64,000 bases of DNA, taken from positions 1-64,000 of the forward strand of contig NZ_JAARLZ010000008.1 in the NCBI RefSeq assembly GCF_011759365.1, written 5' to 3'. The notes beneath the pieces are model-generated. The model had not been told where the DNA came from, searched no databases, and saw only the letters and a list, made by a program, of their open reading frames with translations. The position numbers and the translations under genes were made by a program. Of the stretch, positions 17,978 to 26,314 are shown piece after piece (within the stretch, counting starts at the first letter, position 1; the number at the start of each line of letters is the position of its first letter). The stretch is from Luteibacter anthropi. Lineage in GTDB: Bacteria > Pseudomonadota > Gammaproteobacteria > Xanthomonadales > Rhodanobacteraceae.

Positions 17978-19345
17978 ATGGCCACCAACAGCAGCAACGG
18001 CGTCAACCTGGGTTCCAGCTCCATTGACGTTCCAACGATCGTCAGTAACCTGGTCAACCTCAAGAAAGCTGCGCCACAGAAGGCGCTTGATGCCAAGACG
18101 TCGGACAACACCACCAAGATTTCAGCGGTCGGCAATTTCAACTCAGCGCTGATTTCCCTGCAGAACGCGCTCAAGGGCTTTACCGACGGCAGCGCATTCA
18201 ACTCGCAGAAGATCACCATCGGTGACAACACGGTGCTGACTGCCAGTGCCGACGCCACGGCCAAGCCTGGCAATTTCAATATCAATGTTACCCAGCTGGC
18301 GGTTGCTCAGAAGACGACGTCCCAGGCGTATGCCAGTTCCAAGTCCGCCGTGGGTACCGGCAATCTCACGATCGCGGTCGGCAGCAAGTCGATGTCGTTC
18401 AGCCTCGACGGCACGAACAACACGCTGCAGAACGTTGCCGACAAGATCAACAACGCCAAGGACAATCCGGGCGTCACTGCGGCGGTGATCAACGGCTCTG
18501 ACGGCGCCCACCTGGTGCTGACCTCGAGTGCCACGGGTGCGGCGAATGCCTTCACGGTGACCTCAAGTGGCGGCGACGGCAACCTGGCCGCGCTGAACTT
18601 CAATCCCGCCACCGATGCCGCCAAGGCCACGACCCAGGCGCAGGACGCGAAGTTCACCATCGACAACACCCCGGCCACCAGCGCCTCCAACACGGTGACC
18701 AGCGCCATCAGCGGCGTGACCCTCACCCTGGCGAAGACCGGCCCCAGCTCCGTGACCCTGGCCAACGATCCGTCGACGGTCACTTCGCAGATGACCAGCC
18801 TGGTCAACGCGTACAACTCGTTCATCGGCACGTACCAGACGCTGACGAAGTACGATCCGACCAACCAGCAGGTGGGCGCGCTGATCGGCGACGCCACGGT
18901 GTCGTCCATCAAGTCGCAGATCTCGAACCTGATCGGCCAGCGCGTGCCCGGCAACGGCTCGGTCGGTTCGCTCAGCGACCTGGGCGTGTCCTTCCAGGTC
19001 GATGGCACGCTCAAGCTCGACTCCACCAAGCTCACCAATGCGCTCACGAACAACCCCACGGGCGTGCAGAGCCTGTTGAGCGGCGCGAACGGTATCGGCC
19101 CGTCGCTGGACAAGATGATCACCAGCTGGACCGGTTCCAACGGCATCGTCACCCAGCGCATCGCCAACCTGAACCAGACCAAGAAGGACCTGGCCGACCA
19201 GCAGACCGCGCTGGACAGCCAGATGTCCGATTACTCCGATCGCCTGACCAAGCAGTACACCGCGCTGGACACCCTGATGACCAAGCTGCAGAGCACCAGC
19301 AGCTACATCGCGCAGCAGTTCACCGCGCTTACCAAGTCCAGCTGA
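17978..19345 (+). CDS. fliD: Filament cap protein FliD (HAP2)
   Basis: FliD caps the filament and folds incoming flagellin. From the ATG at 17,978 (GGAG seven bases upstream) it is 455 residues. The N-terminal GSSSIDVPTIVSNLVNLKKA and the C-terminal helices (SYIAQQFTALTKSS at the end) are typical. The central region contains a Flagellin_IN-like segment (SFSLDGTNNTLQNVADKINNA, in parts, near residue 140). An earlier in-frame start at 17,894 was not used because it lacks a ribosome site and family similarity. It is followed by fliS, its usual partner. Confidence 0.95.
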   Translation: MATNSSNGVNLGSSSIDVPTIVSNLVNLKKAAPQKALDAKTSDNTTKISAVGNFNSALISLQNALKGFTDGSAFNSQKITIGDNTVLTASADATAKPGNFNINVTQLAVAQKTTSQAYASSKSAVGTGNLTIAVGSKSMSFSLDGTNNTLQNVADKINNAKDNPGVTAAVINGSDGAHLVLTSSATGAANAFTVTSSGGDGNLAALNFNPATDAAKATTQAQDAKFTIDNTPATSASNTVTSAISGVTLTLAKTGPSSVTLANDPSTVTSQMTSLVNAYNSFIGTYQTLTKYDPTNQQVGALIGDATVSSIKSQISNLIGQRVPGNGSVGSLSDLGVSFQVDGTLKLDSTKLTNALTNNPTGVQSLLSGANGIGPSLDKMITSWTGSNGIVTQRIANLNQTKKDLADQQTALDSQMSDYSDRLTKQYTALDTLMTKLQSTSSYIAQQFTALTKSS

Positions 19346-19367
19346 TCGCATCGAGGACGCAATCACC

Positions 19368-19784
19368 ATGTCTTACGGTTATTCCCGCGGCGCTGGCGCT
19401 TACCAGCAGGTGCATATCCAGGGCGGCGTCGAGAACGCCGATCCCCATGGACTGGTCACGATGCTCATGGACGGCGCGCTGGAACGCATCCGCTTCGCGG
19501 GTGGCTGCATGGCGACCGGCAACATCGCAGGCAAGGGCGAGGCCATCTCCAAGGCGATCGAAATCGTCGGTGCCTTGCAGTCGGGCCTCAATCCCGAGAT
19601 GGACACGCCGCTGGTCGAGCAGCTGAACAACCTCTACGACTACATGAGCCGTCGCCTGCTGCACGCCAACCTGCATAACGATCAGTCGGCACTCGATGAA
19701 GTGTCCCGCCTGATCGGGCAGATCCGCGAGACCTGGGTGGCGATTCCCGTCGAGGCCCGCCAGGTCGCCGGTGGCACGCCATGA
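19368..19784 (+). CDS. fliS: Flagellin export chaperone FliS
   Basis: FliS binds the C terminus of flagellin in the cytoplasm and prevents premature polymerisation. The 138-residue protein has the family features GAYQQVHIQGGVENADPHGLV (in parts) near residue 8 and LNNLYDYMSRRLLHANL near residue 85. It lies 22 bases after fliD and overlaps the next gene by four bases (ATGA). Confidence 0.96.
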   Translation: MSYGYSRGAGAYQQVHIQGGVENADPHGLVTMLMDGALERIRFAGGCMATGNIAGKGEAISKAIEIVGALQSGLNPEMDTPLVEQLNNLYDYMSRRLLHANLHNDQSALDEVSRLIGQIRETWVAIPVEARQVAGGTP

Positions 19785-20077
19785 ACGACGTGGCCTGCTG
19801 CGATATCCACCGCGTGCTCGAACTGACCGAATCCATGCACGAGGCGGCCAGTGAATCGCGCTGGGATGAAATGACCTCGCTCGAAGCCGAGCGCGATACC
19901 GTGCTGCATGCCGGCCCCATGCGCCAGGCACCGGAAACGGTCGAGGCGCTGAAGTCCATCATGCTGCTGGATACCCTGATTACCGACCTGGTGTCCGCCG
20001 CCCGGGACGAGGCCGCTGCCGCGTGGGACGCGCATCGCCGCTCGCGCCAGGCCGTGGCCGCGTATAGTTCGCTCTGA
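19781..20077 (+). CDS. fliT: FliT-like flagellar chaperone
   Basis: The 98-residue helical protein is acidic and Ala/Glu-rich and is coupled to fliS by an ATGA overlap. In this position gammaproteobacteria usually encode FliT, the FliD chaperone, or a short FliT-like protein. The segment SRWDEMTSLEAERDTVL near residue 23 resembles the start of FliT helices. Sequence similarity is weak, so the name is given mainly from size and synteny. Confidence 0.65.
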   Translation: MNDVACCDIHRVLELTESMHEAASESRWDEMTSLEAERDTVLHAGPMRQAPETVEALKSIMLLDTLITDLVSAARDEAAAAWDAHRRSRQAVAAYSSL

Positions 20078-20103
20078 AGCGGACACCTGGGCGGGAGGGG
20101 CGA

Positions 20104-20682
20104 ATGGGCGAGGAAAGCTGGCAGGCATTTTCCGATCGTGTCGCGTGGGATGCACGGTTCCACGCCATCTGCGATATCGCGGCCCGTCCCGATCCGGCCG
20201 AGCTGGCGCTGATCAACGACCGCAACACCAGCGTGCTGGTGGCGGTGTCGGCGCTGATGGAGCGCCGCACCGAGACGGGCGAGGAAGACAGCCCCCTGAG
20301 CCAGGAAGTGGGCCGGCTCGACGCCAAGCTCAACGTACTCATGGAAATCGTCAACCGGCTGCTGCTGCCGCAGTCGGGCCTGCCGTCACGGTTGTCGCTG
20401 CGCTTCAACGCCATCGGCGCCGTACTGCCGTGGGACGGCCTGCCCCCCGTAGGGCAGGGCGTGATGTTGCGACTGCACTTCGATGCCTGCCGTGCGCTGC
20501 CGCTGGAACTTCCGGGCGTACGCCTGCCGGGTCCGTCGGATGGTCGTGGGTTCATAGGATTCGAAGGTTTGTCCGAGGCCGTCCGCGACGGCATCGAGCG
20601 CCTGGTGTTCCGCCAGCACCGCCGCCAGGTGGCCGAGGCCAGGGCCCAGTCCCGCCCCGCCGACACACCGGAATCCCTGTAG
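20104..20682 (+). CDS. PilZ-like domain protein
   Basis: The 192-residue protein follows the fliS-fliT pair by 26 bases, a place where Xanthomonadales commonly encode a PilZ-related protein. The first 100 residues are helical. The region SRLSLRFNAIGAVLPWD near residues 95-112 resembles a degenerate PilZ binding motif, with Arg spacing partly kept but the D/NxSxxG signature incomplete. Binding of c-di-GMP is therefore uncertain. The TAG stop codon is supplied by the first bases of a palindromic repeat doublet (GTAGGAGCG at 20,679), so the natural C terminus may have been altered by repeat insertion. Confidence 0.7.
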   Translation: MGEESWQAFSDRVAWDARFHAICDIAARPDPAELALINDRNTSVLVAVSALMERRTETGEEDSPLSQEVGRLDAKLNVLMEIVNRLLLPQSGLPSRLSLRFNAIGAVLPWDGLPPVGQGVMLRLHFDACRALPLELPGVRLPGPSDGRGFIGFEGLSEAVRDGIERLVFRQHRRQVAEARAQSRPADTPESL

Positions 20683-20784
20683 GAGCGCGCCTTGCGCGCG
20701 ACCGGGTCATACCGCGATCTACAAGGCTTTGTGAGCCATCGACGTGACGTTTCTGCCGGTCGCGCGCAAGGCGCGCTCCTGCAG
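20679..20784. repeat. REP doublet overlapping the PilZ-like stop codon
   Basis: The direct arm starts at 20,679 and the inverted arm ends near 20,784, with about 50 bases between. The TAG in the first arm is the stop of the preceding gene. Confidence 0.9.
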
Positions 20785-20974
20785 GTGACCTTTTACGTCA
20801 CGTGTCGGCAAAACGTCGCATGGCCTCCTGCGTCACATTCGTGACGCGTGTCGTCAGCATTGACGCGAGCGCGCCCCGGCGCGATTTCACACCCTGCCGA
20901 AAAGGATTTTGCGATCGCATGTAAGTGTGAACGGTGACGTGAATTTACGTCGTCGTGCGGCGGAATTCCGACGT
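20785..20974. promoter_or_regulatory. Candidate operator region before fleQ
   Basis: No gene is present. The stretch contains repeated TGACG/CGTCA words, including a palindrome CGTCAC-ATTC-GTGACG at 20,831-20,846 and GTCAGCATTGAC at 20,853-20,864, the latter reminiscent of FleQ-type sites. They lie 110-145 bases upstream of the fleQ sigma-54 element, a suitable distance for activator or repressor binding. No binding data are available. Confidence 0.45.
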
Positions 20975-20990
20975 TGGCACGCTCCTTGAT
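20975..20990 (+). promoter_or_regulatory. Sigma-54-type promoter of fleQ
   Basis: TGGCACG, CTCC, TTGAT has a perfect -24 box and correct spacing. The -12 box has GA in place of the usual GC, so it may be weak or dependent on another factor. Confidence 0.7.
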
Positions 20991-21005
20991 TGTTATCCCG
21001 CAACT

Positions 21006-21042
21006 GAAGTCGGCAGGGGGCTCCTTCCGGAGTCCGGACTTC
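21006..21042 (+). promoter_or_regulatory. Hairpin in the fleQ leader
   Basis: GAAGTC at 21,006 pairs with GACTTC ending at 21,042, and CTCC-TTCC-GGAG pairs inside. The structure ends 26 bases before the fleQ ATG, so it could affect translation or message stability. No known riboswitch is recognised. Confidence 0.5.
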
Positions 21043-21068
21043 GCTCCAACGTCCCAAGGGGTAACAAG

Positions 21069-22487
21069 ATGAAGTCGTCCAACTTTCTGGTTGTCGAGTC
21101 CGATCGCGCCCGTGCCGATGGCATCATGTCGGTGCTTGCCTTCCTCGGCTACCGCCCGGTGCTGGCCAGCCGCCTGCAAGCGGCGGACACCGCCGAGAGC
21201 TGGCGCGGGATCTTCGTCGGCACCGTGGAAGACGAGGCCGAGCTCGAAGGCCATGTCGCCGCGCTGGGCCGTAACGGCCGCGACCTGCCCATGCTGGTCG
21301 CCGCAGACTCCCCGCTTGCCACCGCCCTGATCGCCGACGACTCGCGCAGCCAGAGCGTGGAACTGATCGACGTGCCGCTGCGCTACGAGCGCCTGTCCGA
21401 AGCCCTGCGTGCCCTGCAATCGCGTATCCAGCCGCCGGCGGCCAGCCTGCGCATGGTCGGCCAGTCCGGTCCGATGCAGCGCGTGAACGGACTGATCCGC
21501 CAGGTGGCACCGTTCGATTCCAGCGTGCTGGTGCTGGGCGAATCCGGCAGCGGCAAGGAACTGGTCGCCCGCACCATCCATGAATGCTCCCCGCGCCGTG
21601 ACAAGCCGTTCGTGGCGATCAACTGCGGCGCGATCCCGGCCGAACTGCTCGAAAGCGAACTGTTCGGTCACGAGAAGGGTGCCTTCACCGGCGCCATCAG
21701 CAGCCGCAAGGGCCGTTTCGAGATGGCCGAGGGCGGCACGCTGTTTCTCGACGAGATCGGCGACATGAGCCTGCCGATGCAGGTGAAGCTGCTGCGCGTG
21801 TTGCAGGAGCGCGTGTTCGAGCGCGTGGGTGGCAACCGTCCGCAGCGTTGCGACGTGCGCATCATCGCCGCGACCCATCGTGACCTCGAAGGCGCCATCG
21901 AGAACGGCAGCTTCCGCGAAGACCTCTATTACCGCCTCTCGGTGTTCCCGCTGGAAATGCCGCCGCTGCGCCAGCGCCTGGAAGACCTGCCGGCACTCAT
22001 CGGCGAATTCAACCAGCGTCTCGTGCAGCGTGGCCTGTCGTCGGTGCGTTTCTCGCCGGGTGCCATGACGGCCCTGTGCCGCCACGGCTGGCCGGGCAAC
22101 GTGCGCGAATTGTCGAACCTCGTCGAGCGCATGGCCATCCTCATGCCGCACGGCGAAATCCGCGCCGTCGACCTGCCGGAGAAGTACCGTGGTGCGCAGC
22201 CGGTGGAAGAGGTGAGCGGCGCGGCCCTCATTGCCATGATGGAAGCCGAGCCGGAAGTGACCGAGACCTTTACCTATGCAGGTGAAGGCGATCCGTCGGT
22301 GTTGCCGCAGGGTGGCCTCGACCTCAAGGATCACCTGGCCGGCATCGAGATCGGCCTGATCCGCCAGGCGCTCAATTCTGCCAACGGCGTGGTGGCGCAT
22401 GCGGCCAAGCTGCTTCGCGTACAGCGTACGACGCTGGTGGAAAAGCTGCGCAAGTACGGTCTGTCGGAAACCGCGCAGGCGGGCTGA
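21069..22487 (+). CDS. fleQ: Sigma-54-dependent flagellar regulator FleQ
   Basis: FleQ is the master activator of flagellar genes with sigma-54 and, in related bacteria, a c-di-GMP-sensitive switch. The 472-residue protein has an atypical receiver-like N-terminal domain (about 1-120) and an AAA+ domain. The latter has Walker A GESGSGKE at about 157 and GAFTGA at about 204, the loop that contacts sigma-54. A Fis-type helix-turn-helix lies at the C terminus (HAAKLLRVQRTTLVEKLRKYG). I start at the ATG at 21,069 after AAGGGG. A likely autoregulatory sigma-54 site and a leader hairpin lie upstream, and fliE follows behind its own sigma-54 promoter. Confidence 0.94.
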   Translation: MKSSNFLVVESDRARADGIMSVLAFLGYRPVLASRLQAADTAESWRGIFVGTVEDEAELEGHVAALGRNGRDLPMLVAADSPLATALIADDSRSQSVELIDVPLRYERLSEALRALQSRIQPPAASLRMVGQSGPMQRVNGLIRQVAPFDSSVLVLGESGSGKELVARTIHECSPRRDKPFVAINCGAIPAELLESELFGHEKGAFTGAISSRKGRFEMAEGGTLFLDEIGDMSLPMQVKLLRVLQERVFERVGGNRPQRCDVRIIAATHRDLEGAIENGSFREDLYYRLSVFPLEMPPLRQRLEDLPALIGEFNQRLVQRGLSSVRFSPGAMTALCRHGWPGNVRELSNLVERMAILMPHGEIRAVDLPEKYRGAQPVEEVSGAALIAMMEAEPEVTETFTYAGEGDPSVLPQGGLDLKDHLAGIEIGLIRQALNSANGVVAHAAKLLRVQRTTLVEKLRKYGLSETAQAG

Positions 22488-22512
22488 CGCATCCGGCCGC
22501 ATCGGCCTCGGT

Positions 22513-22528
22513 TGGCACACCTCGTGCA
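22513..22528 (+). promoter_or_regulatory. Sigma-54 promoter of the fliE operon
   Basis: TGGCACA, CCTC, GTGCA keeps the essential GG and GC of the -24 and -12 elements with correct spacing. The fliE ATG is 39 bases downstream. Confidence 0.88.
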
Positions 22529-22567
22529 TCGAGTGACGCAAAGCCGATACCGCGTTGGAAAACCGTC

Positions 22568-22897
22568 ATGACCACGATCGATGTCAACAACCTTCTCGTC
22601 CAGATGCGCCGCATCAGTTCGCAGACAGAAATGCCCGCGATACGCGGGGTTGGGGAAACGGAGCCCACCGCCAAGGGCAGCTTCGGCGACCTGCTGAAGC
22701 AATCCATTGACGGTGTGGCGAAGTCCCAGGAGAAGGCGGGTCAACTTTCCAACGCCTTCGAACGGGGCGATCCGAAGATCGATCTTGCCCAGGTGATGAT
22801 CCAGGGACAGCGCGCCGACCTCGGGTTTCGCGCAATGACCGAAGTACGCAACAAGTTCGTCGATGCGTACAAAGAAATCATGAACCTGTCGATCTGA
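22568..22897 (+). CDS. fliE: MS-ring/rod junction protein FliE
   Basis: FliE connects the MS ring to the proximal rod. The 109-residue protein has the family pattern FGDLLKQSIDGVAKSQEKA near residues 38-56 and QVMIQGQRADLGFRAMTEVRNK near the C terminus (in parts). It is the first gene after a sigma-54 promoter and begins the fliEFGHIJK operon. The gap to fliF is 36 bases. Confidence 0.96.
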   Translation: MTTIDVNNLLVQMRRISSQTEMPAIRGVGETEPTAKGSFGDLLKQSIDGVAKSQEKAGQLSNAFERGDPKIDLAQVMIQGQRADLGFRAMTEVRNKFVDAYKEIMNLSI

Positions 22898-22933
22898 CGC
22901 GAATGAGCCCCACCACAGGATTGAGCCCGAACC

Positions 22934-24646
22934 ATGGCTGATAACGGCGTAGCTACCACGGAAAGCGGCAAGGCCACGCGCATGGACTCGTTGAAGTCCC
23001 TTGCGCAGACGCCGGCGGCGCGTCAATTGTTCATGCTGGCGGGCATCGCCGGCGCGGTCGCCATCGGCATCGCTGCGGTGTTGTGGTCGCGTTCGCCGAA
23101 CTACGGCCTGCTGTATGGCGGCCTTGAGCAGAAGGATGCCGCTGCCGTCACCCAGGCCTTGCAGGCAGGCAATACCCCTTACACGCTGAGCGCCGATGGC
23201 AGCTCGATCTTCGTGCCGGCCGCCGACGTGGCGGGCGTGCGACTGAAGCTTGCCGGGCAGGGCCTGCCGCAGGGCACGGCCAACAACAATCTTCCGCAGG
23301 CCGATTCGCCGTTCGGCATGAGCGACATGGCGGAGCGTTCGCGTTACCAGTCGATGCTGGAGAGCGACCTTTCCAGCACCATCGCCGGGTTGCAGTCCGT
23401 GCGGGCTGCGCGCGTGCACCTGGCGATGCCCAAGCCCTCGGCCTTCATCCGCGACAACAAGCCGGCCAGTGCGTCGGTCGTGGTCACGCTGTATCCGGGA
23501 CGCCAGCTCGACCAGGGCCAGGTCGCCGCCATCGTGCATCTCATCGCTTCCAGCGTGCCGGGCCTGGATACCCGCCAGGTATCGGTGATCGACCAGGGCG
23601 GCAACCTGTTGACCGTGAGCGATCCGGACAGCGCCCAGGCCATCGGCGACAGCCGCCTGCGCCTGTCCAACCGCATCGAGGCAACCTACACGCAGCGCGT
23701 GGAAGACCTGCTCACGCCGCTGGTCGGTGCGGGCAAGGTGCGCGCGCAGGTGTTTGCCGATCTCGACTTCTCGCAGACCGAGAAAGCCAGCGAAACCTTC
23801 AATCACGACAATCCGGCGCTACGCAGCGAGCAGACCAGCAACGAGACGCGTACCGATCCGGCCAGCAACGGCGGCGTGCCGGGTGCGCTGAGCAACCAGC
23901 CGCCCAACACAGGCGGCAACCCCACGGCGGCGAATCCTGGCAACGGCAATGCCAAGCCCGGTGCGCAGACCGCCAGCACGCAGAACAACCAGAATCCGTC
24001 GCAGTCCTCGCAGAGCGCCACGCGCAACTACGAGCTGGACCGTACCGTCAGCCATGTGACCGACCCGGCCGGCAAGGTTGCCCGCCTCACTATTGCGGTG
24101 GTGGTGGACAACAAGCAGATGCCCGACAAGGACGGCAAGACCAAGAGCGTGCCATTCACGACGGAGGAGCTGTCGCGCCTGACCGAGCTGACCAAGAACG
24201 CCGTGGGCTTCAGCGCCGCGCGTGGCGACAGCGTCAGCGTCATCAACGAGCCTTTCCATGGTGCCGTGGCCGACGAAGCGCCGACGGGCACGCCGTTCTG
24301 GGAGCGCCCGGGCATGCTCGACCTCATCAAGCAGGGCCTCGGCGTGATGATTGCCCTGGTGGTCGGTTTCTTCGTGCTGCGCCCGATGCTGAAGGGCCTG
24401 CTGAAGCCGGCTCCCGTAGCGATGAACAACGTCGCCCTGGCCGGTCCCATTCCCAGCGTCTCGGTCATGGTGGACGATGACGACATGACGCCGGATCGCG
24501 TCACGGCCAGCACCCAGGTGCAGCTTGGCTCGCCGGCCTTGCTGGCCTACGAACAGAAGGTGGGCCTTGCCAAGCGCATGGCTGCCGAAAACCCGAAACA
24601 GATTGCACAGGTCGTGAAGAGCTGGGTGGCAGACGATGGCGGCTGA
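22934..24646 (+). CDS. fliF: MS-ring protein FliF
   Basis: FliF forms the inner-membrane MS ring, the base on which the motor is built. The 570-residue protein has two membrane segments, about residues 33-55 and 462-485 (LGVMIALVVGFFVLRPML). Between them lies a large periplasmic region that includes GLPQGTANNNLPQADSPFGMSD (in parts) and the conserved AARVHLAMPKPSAF. The cytoplasmic C-terminal tail that binds FliG ends with AQVVKSWVADD. The 3' end overlaps fliG by 11 bases. Confidence 0.97.
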   Translation: MADNGVATTESGKATRMDSLKSLAQTPAARQLFMLAGIAGAVAIGIAAVLWSRSPNYGLLYGGLEQKDAAAVTQALQAGNTPYTLSADGSSIFVPAADVAGVRLKLAGQGLPQGTANNNLPQADSPFGMSDMAERSRYQSMLESDLSSTIAGLQSVRAARVHLAMPKPSAFIRDNKPASASVVVTLYPGRQLDQGQVAAIVHLIASSVPGLDTRQVSVIDQGGNLLTVSDPDSAQAIGDSRLRLSNRIEATYTQRVEDLLTPLVGAGKVRAQVFADLDFSQTEKASETFNHDNPALRSEQTSNETRTDPASNGGVPGALSNQPPNTGGNPTAANPGNGNAKPGAQTASTQNNQNPSQSSQSATRNYELDRTVSHVTDPAGKVARLTIAVVVDNKQMPDKDGKTKSVPFTTEELSRLTELTKNAVGFSAARGDSVSVINEPFHGAVADEAPTGTPFWERPGMLDLIKQGLGVMIALVVGFFVLRPMLKGLLKPAPVAMNNVALAGPIPSVSVMVDDDDMTPDRVTASTQVQLGSPALLAYEQKVGLAKRMAAENPKQIAQVVKSWVADDGG

Positions 24647-25649
24647 GTCGAAGGACGCCCTGACGGGCGCGCAGAGGGCGGCGATCCTGCTGCTCACCCT
24701 GGGTGAGGAAGACGCCGCGTCCATCCTCAAGCACCTGGGTGCGCGCGACGTGCAGGCCGTGGGCACCGCCATGGCCGCGCTGAAGAACGTCACCAAGGAG
24801 CAGGTCGAAACCGTACTGAACCAGCTTCAGGACGACGTCGGCCAGCACACGTCCATCGGTGTCGGCACCGAGGAATACATCCGCCGCATCCTGGTCAACG
24901 CGCTGGGCGAGAACAAGGCCGGCGGTCTCATCGACCGCATCCTGCTCGGCCGCAGCAGCAAGGGCCTGGAATCGCTGAAGTGGATGGAAAGCCGTGCCAT
25001 CGGCGAGATGATCGGACAGGAGCACCCGCAGATCATCGCGCTGGTGCTGGCGCATCTCGAACCGGACCAGGCCGCCGAAGTCATCGGTTACCTGCCGGCA
25101 CGCACGCGCAGCGACGTGGTGATGCGCATCGCCACCCTCGACGGCGTGCAGCCGCATGCGCTCAACGAGCTGGACGAAATCATGGAGCGCCAGTTCTCCG
25201 GCAACTCCACCAAGCTGAAGTCGGCCACGGTCGGCGGCCTGAAGGCGGCGGCGGACATCCTCAACGCGATGGAAACCGCGCGCGAGGCCGAGCTGATGTC
25301 GTCCATCCGTGGTATCGACAACGGCCTGGGTGAGCGTATCGAAGAGCTCATGTTCGTATTCGACGACCTCGCCGAGATCGACGACCGCAGCATGCAGACC
25401 CTGCTGCGCGAAGTGCCGTCGGCGCGCCTCATCACGGCGCTCAAGGGTGCCGATGCGGCGATCCGCGAGAAGATTTTCTCCAACATGTCCAAGCGCGCCG
25501 CCGACATGCTGCGCGACGACCTCGAAGTGAAGGGCCCCGTGCGCCTGTCCGAAGTCGACGCCGCGCAGAAGGAAGTGCTTGCTACCGCGCGTCGCCTGGC
25601 TGACGCAGGCCAGATCAATCTCGCCGGTGGCGGGGAAGAGTTCGTCTGA
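24636..25649 (+). CDS. fliG: Flagellar motor switch protein FliG
   Basis: FliG is the C-ring subunit that receives torque from the stator. The 337-residue protein has its usual length. Visible family blocks are AAILLLTLGEEDAASILKHL near residue 10, the EHPQIIALVLAHLEPDQAAEV motif (in parts) near 126, and the charged C-terminal domain with DDLAEIDDRSMQTLLREV near residue 243, which carries torque-generating residues. It overlaps both fliF and fliH, indicating tight co-translation. Confidence 0.97.
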   Translation: MAAESKDALTGAQRAAILLLTLGEEDAASILKHLGARDVQAVGTAMAALKNVTKEQVETVLNQLQDDVGQHTSIGVGTEEYIRRILVNALGENKAGGLIDRILLGRSSKGLESLKWMESRAIGEMIGQEHPQIIALVLAHLEPDQAAEVIGYLPARTRSDVVMRIATLDGVQPHALNELDEIMERQFSGNSTKLKSATVGGLKAAADILNAMETAREAELMSSIRGIDNGLGERIEELMFVFDDLAEIDDRSMQTLLREVPSARLITALKGADAAIREKIFSNMSKRAADMLRDDLEVKGPVRLSEVDAAQKEVLATARRLADAGQINLAGGGEEFV

Positions 25650-26314
25650 TGAGCCTTACTTCCATTCTCGCCCGCGAACGCGTCGAGCGCTTCGAACGCT
25701 GGGAGCTGCCGCTGGTCAACGGCCCCGCGCCGGTGACGGCCGAGGCCGAGGCGGAAGACGAAGGTCCGCCGCGCCCCACCGTGGCGGAAATCGAGGCCAT
25801 CGAACGGCAGGCCCGCGAAGAAGGTTTCAATGCCGGCCTCAACGAAGGTCGCGCCATGGCCAGGCGTGAACTCACGGCACAGGTAGCCCGGATCGAGGCG
25901 CTGATCGCCGCGGTGCAGAAGCCCTTTGCCGAACTGGACCACGATGTGGCCGGTGACCTGGCGATGCTTGCCACGGTGATTGCCGAGCGCGTGCTGGGTT
26001 TCGAGATCGCCACCCGTCCCGAAAAGATCGTCGAAGTGGTGCGCCAGGCCGTGGACGCACTGCCATCGGCGACGCGCCACCTGAAGATTCACCTGAATCC
26101 CATCGATGCCGCCCTCGTGCGCGAGCATCGCTCAACCCTCGATCACGAGGGCACGGTGGTGGACGATGCGGCGCTGGAGCGCGGCGATGTCCGTCTCGAA
26201 AGCGAGCATTCCCGCCTCGATGCGCGCGTGCGCACGCGTCTGGCCGCCGTGGTGGACAGTGTCCTCACGCCCTCGGTGGATGCGGAGGCCGACGAGCAGG
26301 ACGAGGCCCCGTGA
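25649..26314 (+). CDS. fliH: Flagellar export ATPase regulator FliH
   Basis: FliH is the peripheral stalk protein that controls the export ATPase FliI and anchors it at the base of the motor. The 221-residue product has an acidic N-terminal part and the helix with Gly/Ala spacing [20 protein letters not shown] near residue 55. The C-terminal FliI-binding domain includes [25 protein letters not shown] (in parts). Its ATG overlaps the fliG stop (TGATG) and its own TGA overlaps the GTG start of fliI. Confidence 0.94.
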   Translation: MSLTSILARERVERFERWELPLVNGPAPVTAEAEAEDEGPPRPTVAEIEAIERQAREEGFNAGLNEGRAMARRELTAQVARIEALIAAVQKPFAELDHDVAGDLAMLATVIAERVLGFEIATRPEKIVEVVRQAVDALPSATRHLKIHLNPIDAALVREHRSTLDHEGTVVDDAALERGDVRLESEHSRLDARVRTRLAAVVDSVLTPSVDAEADEQDEAP

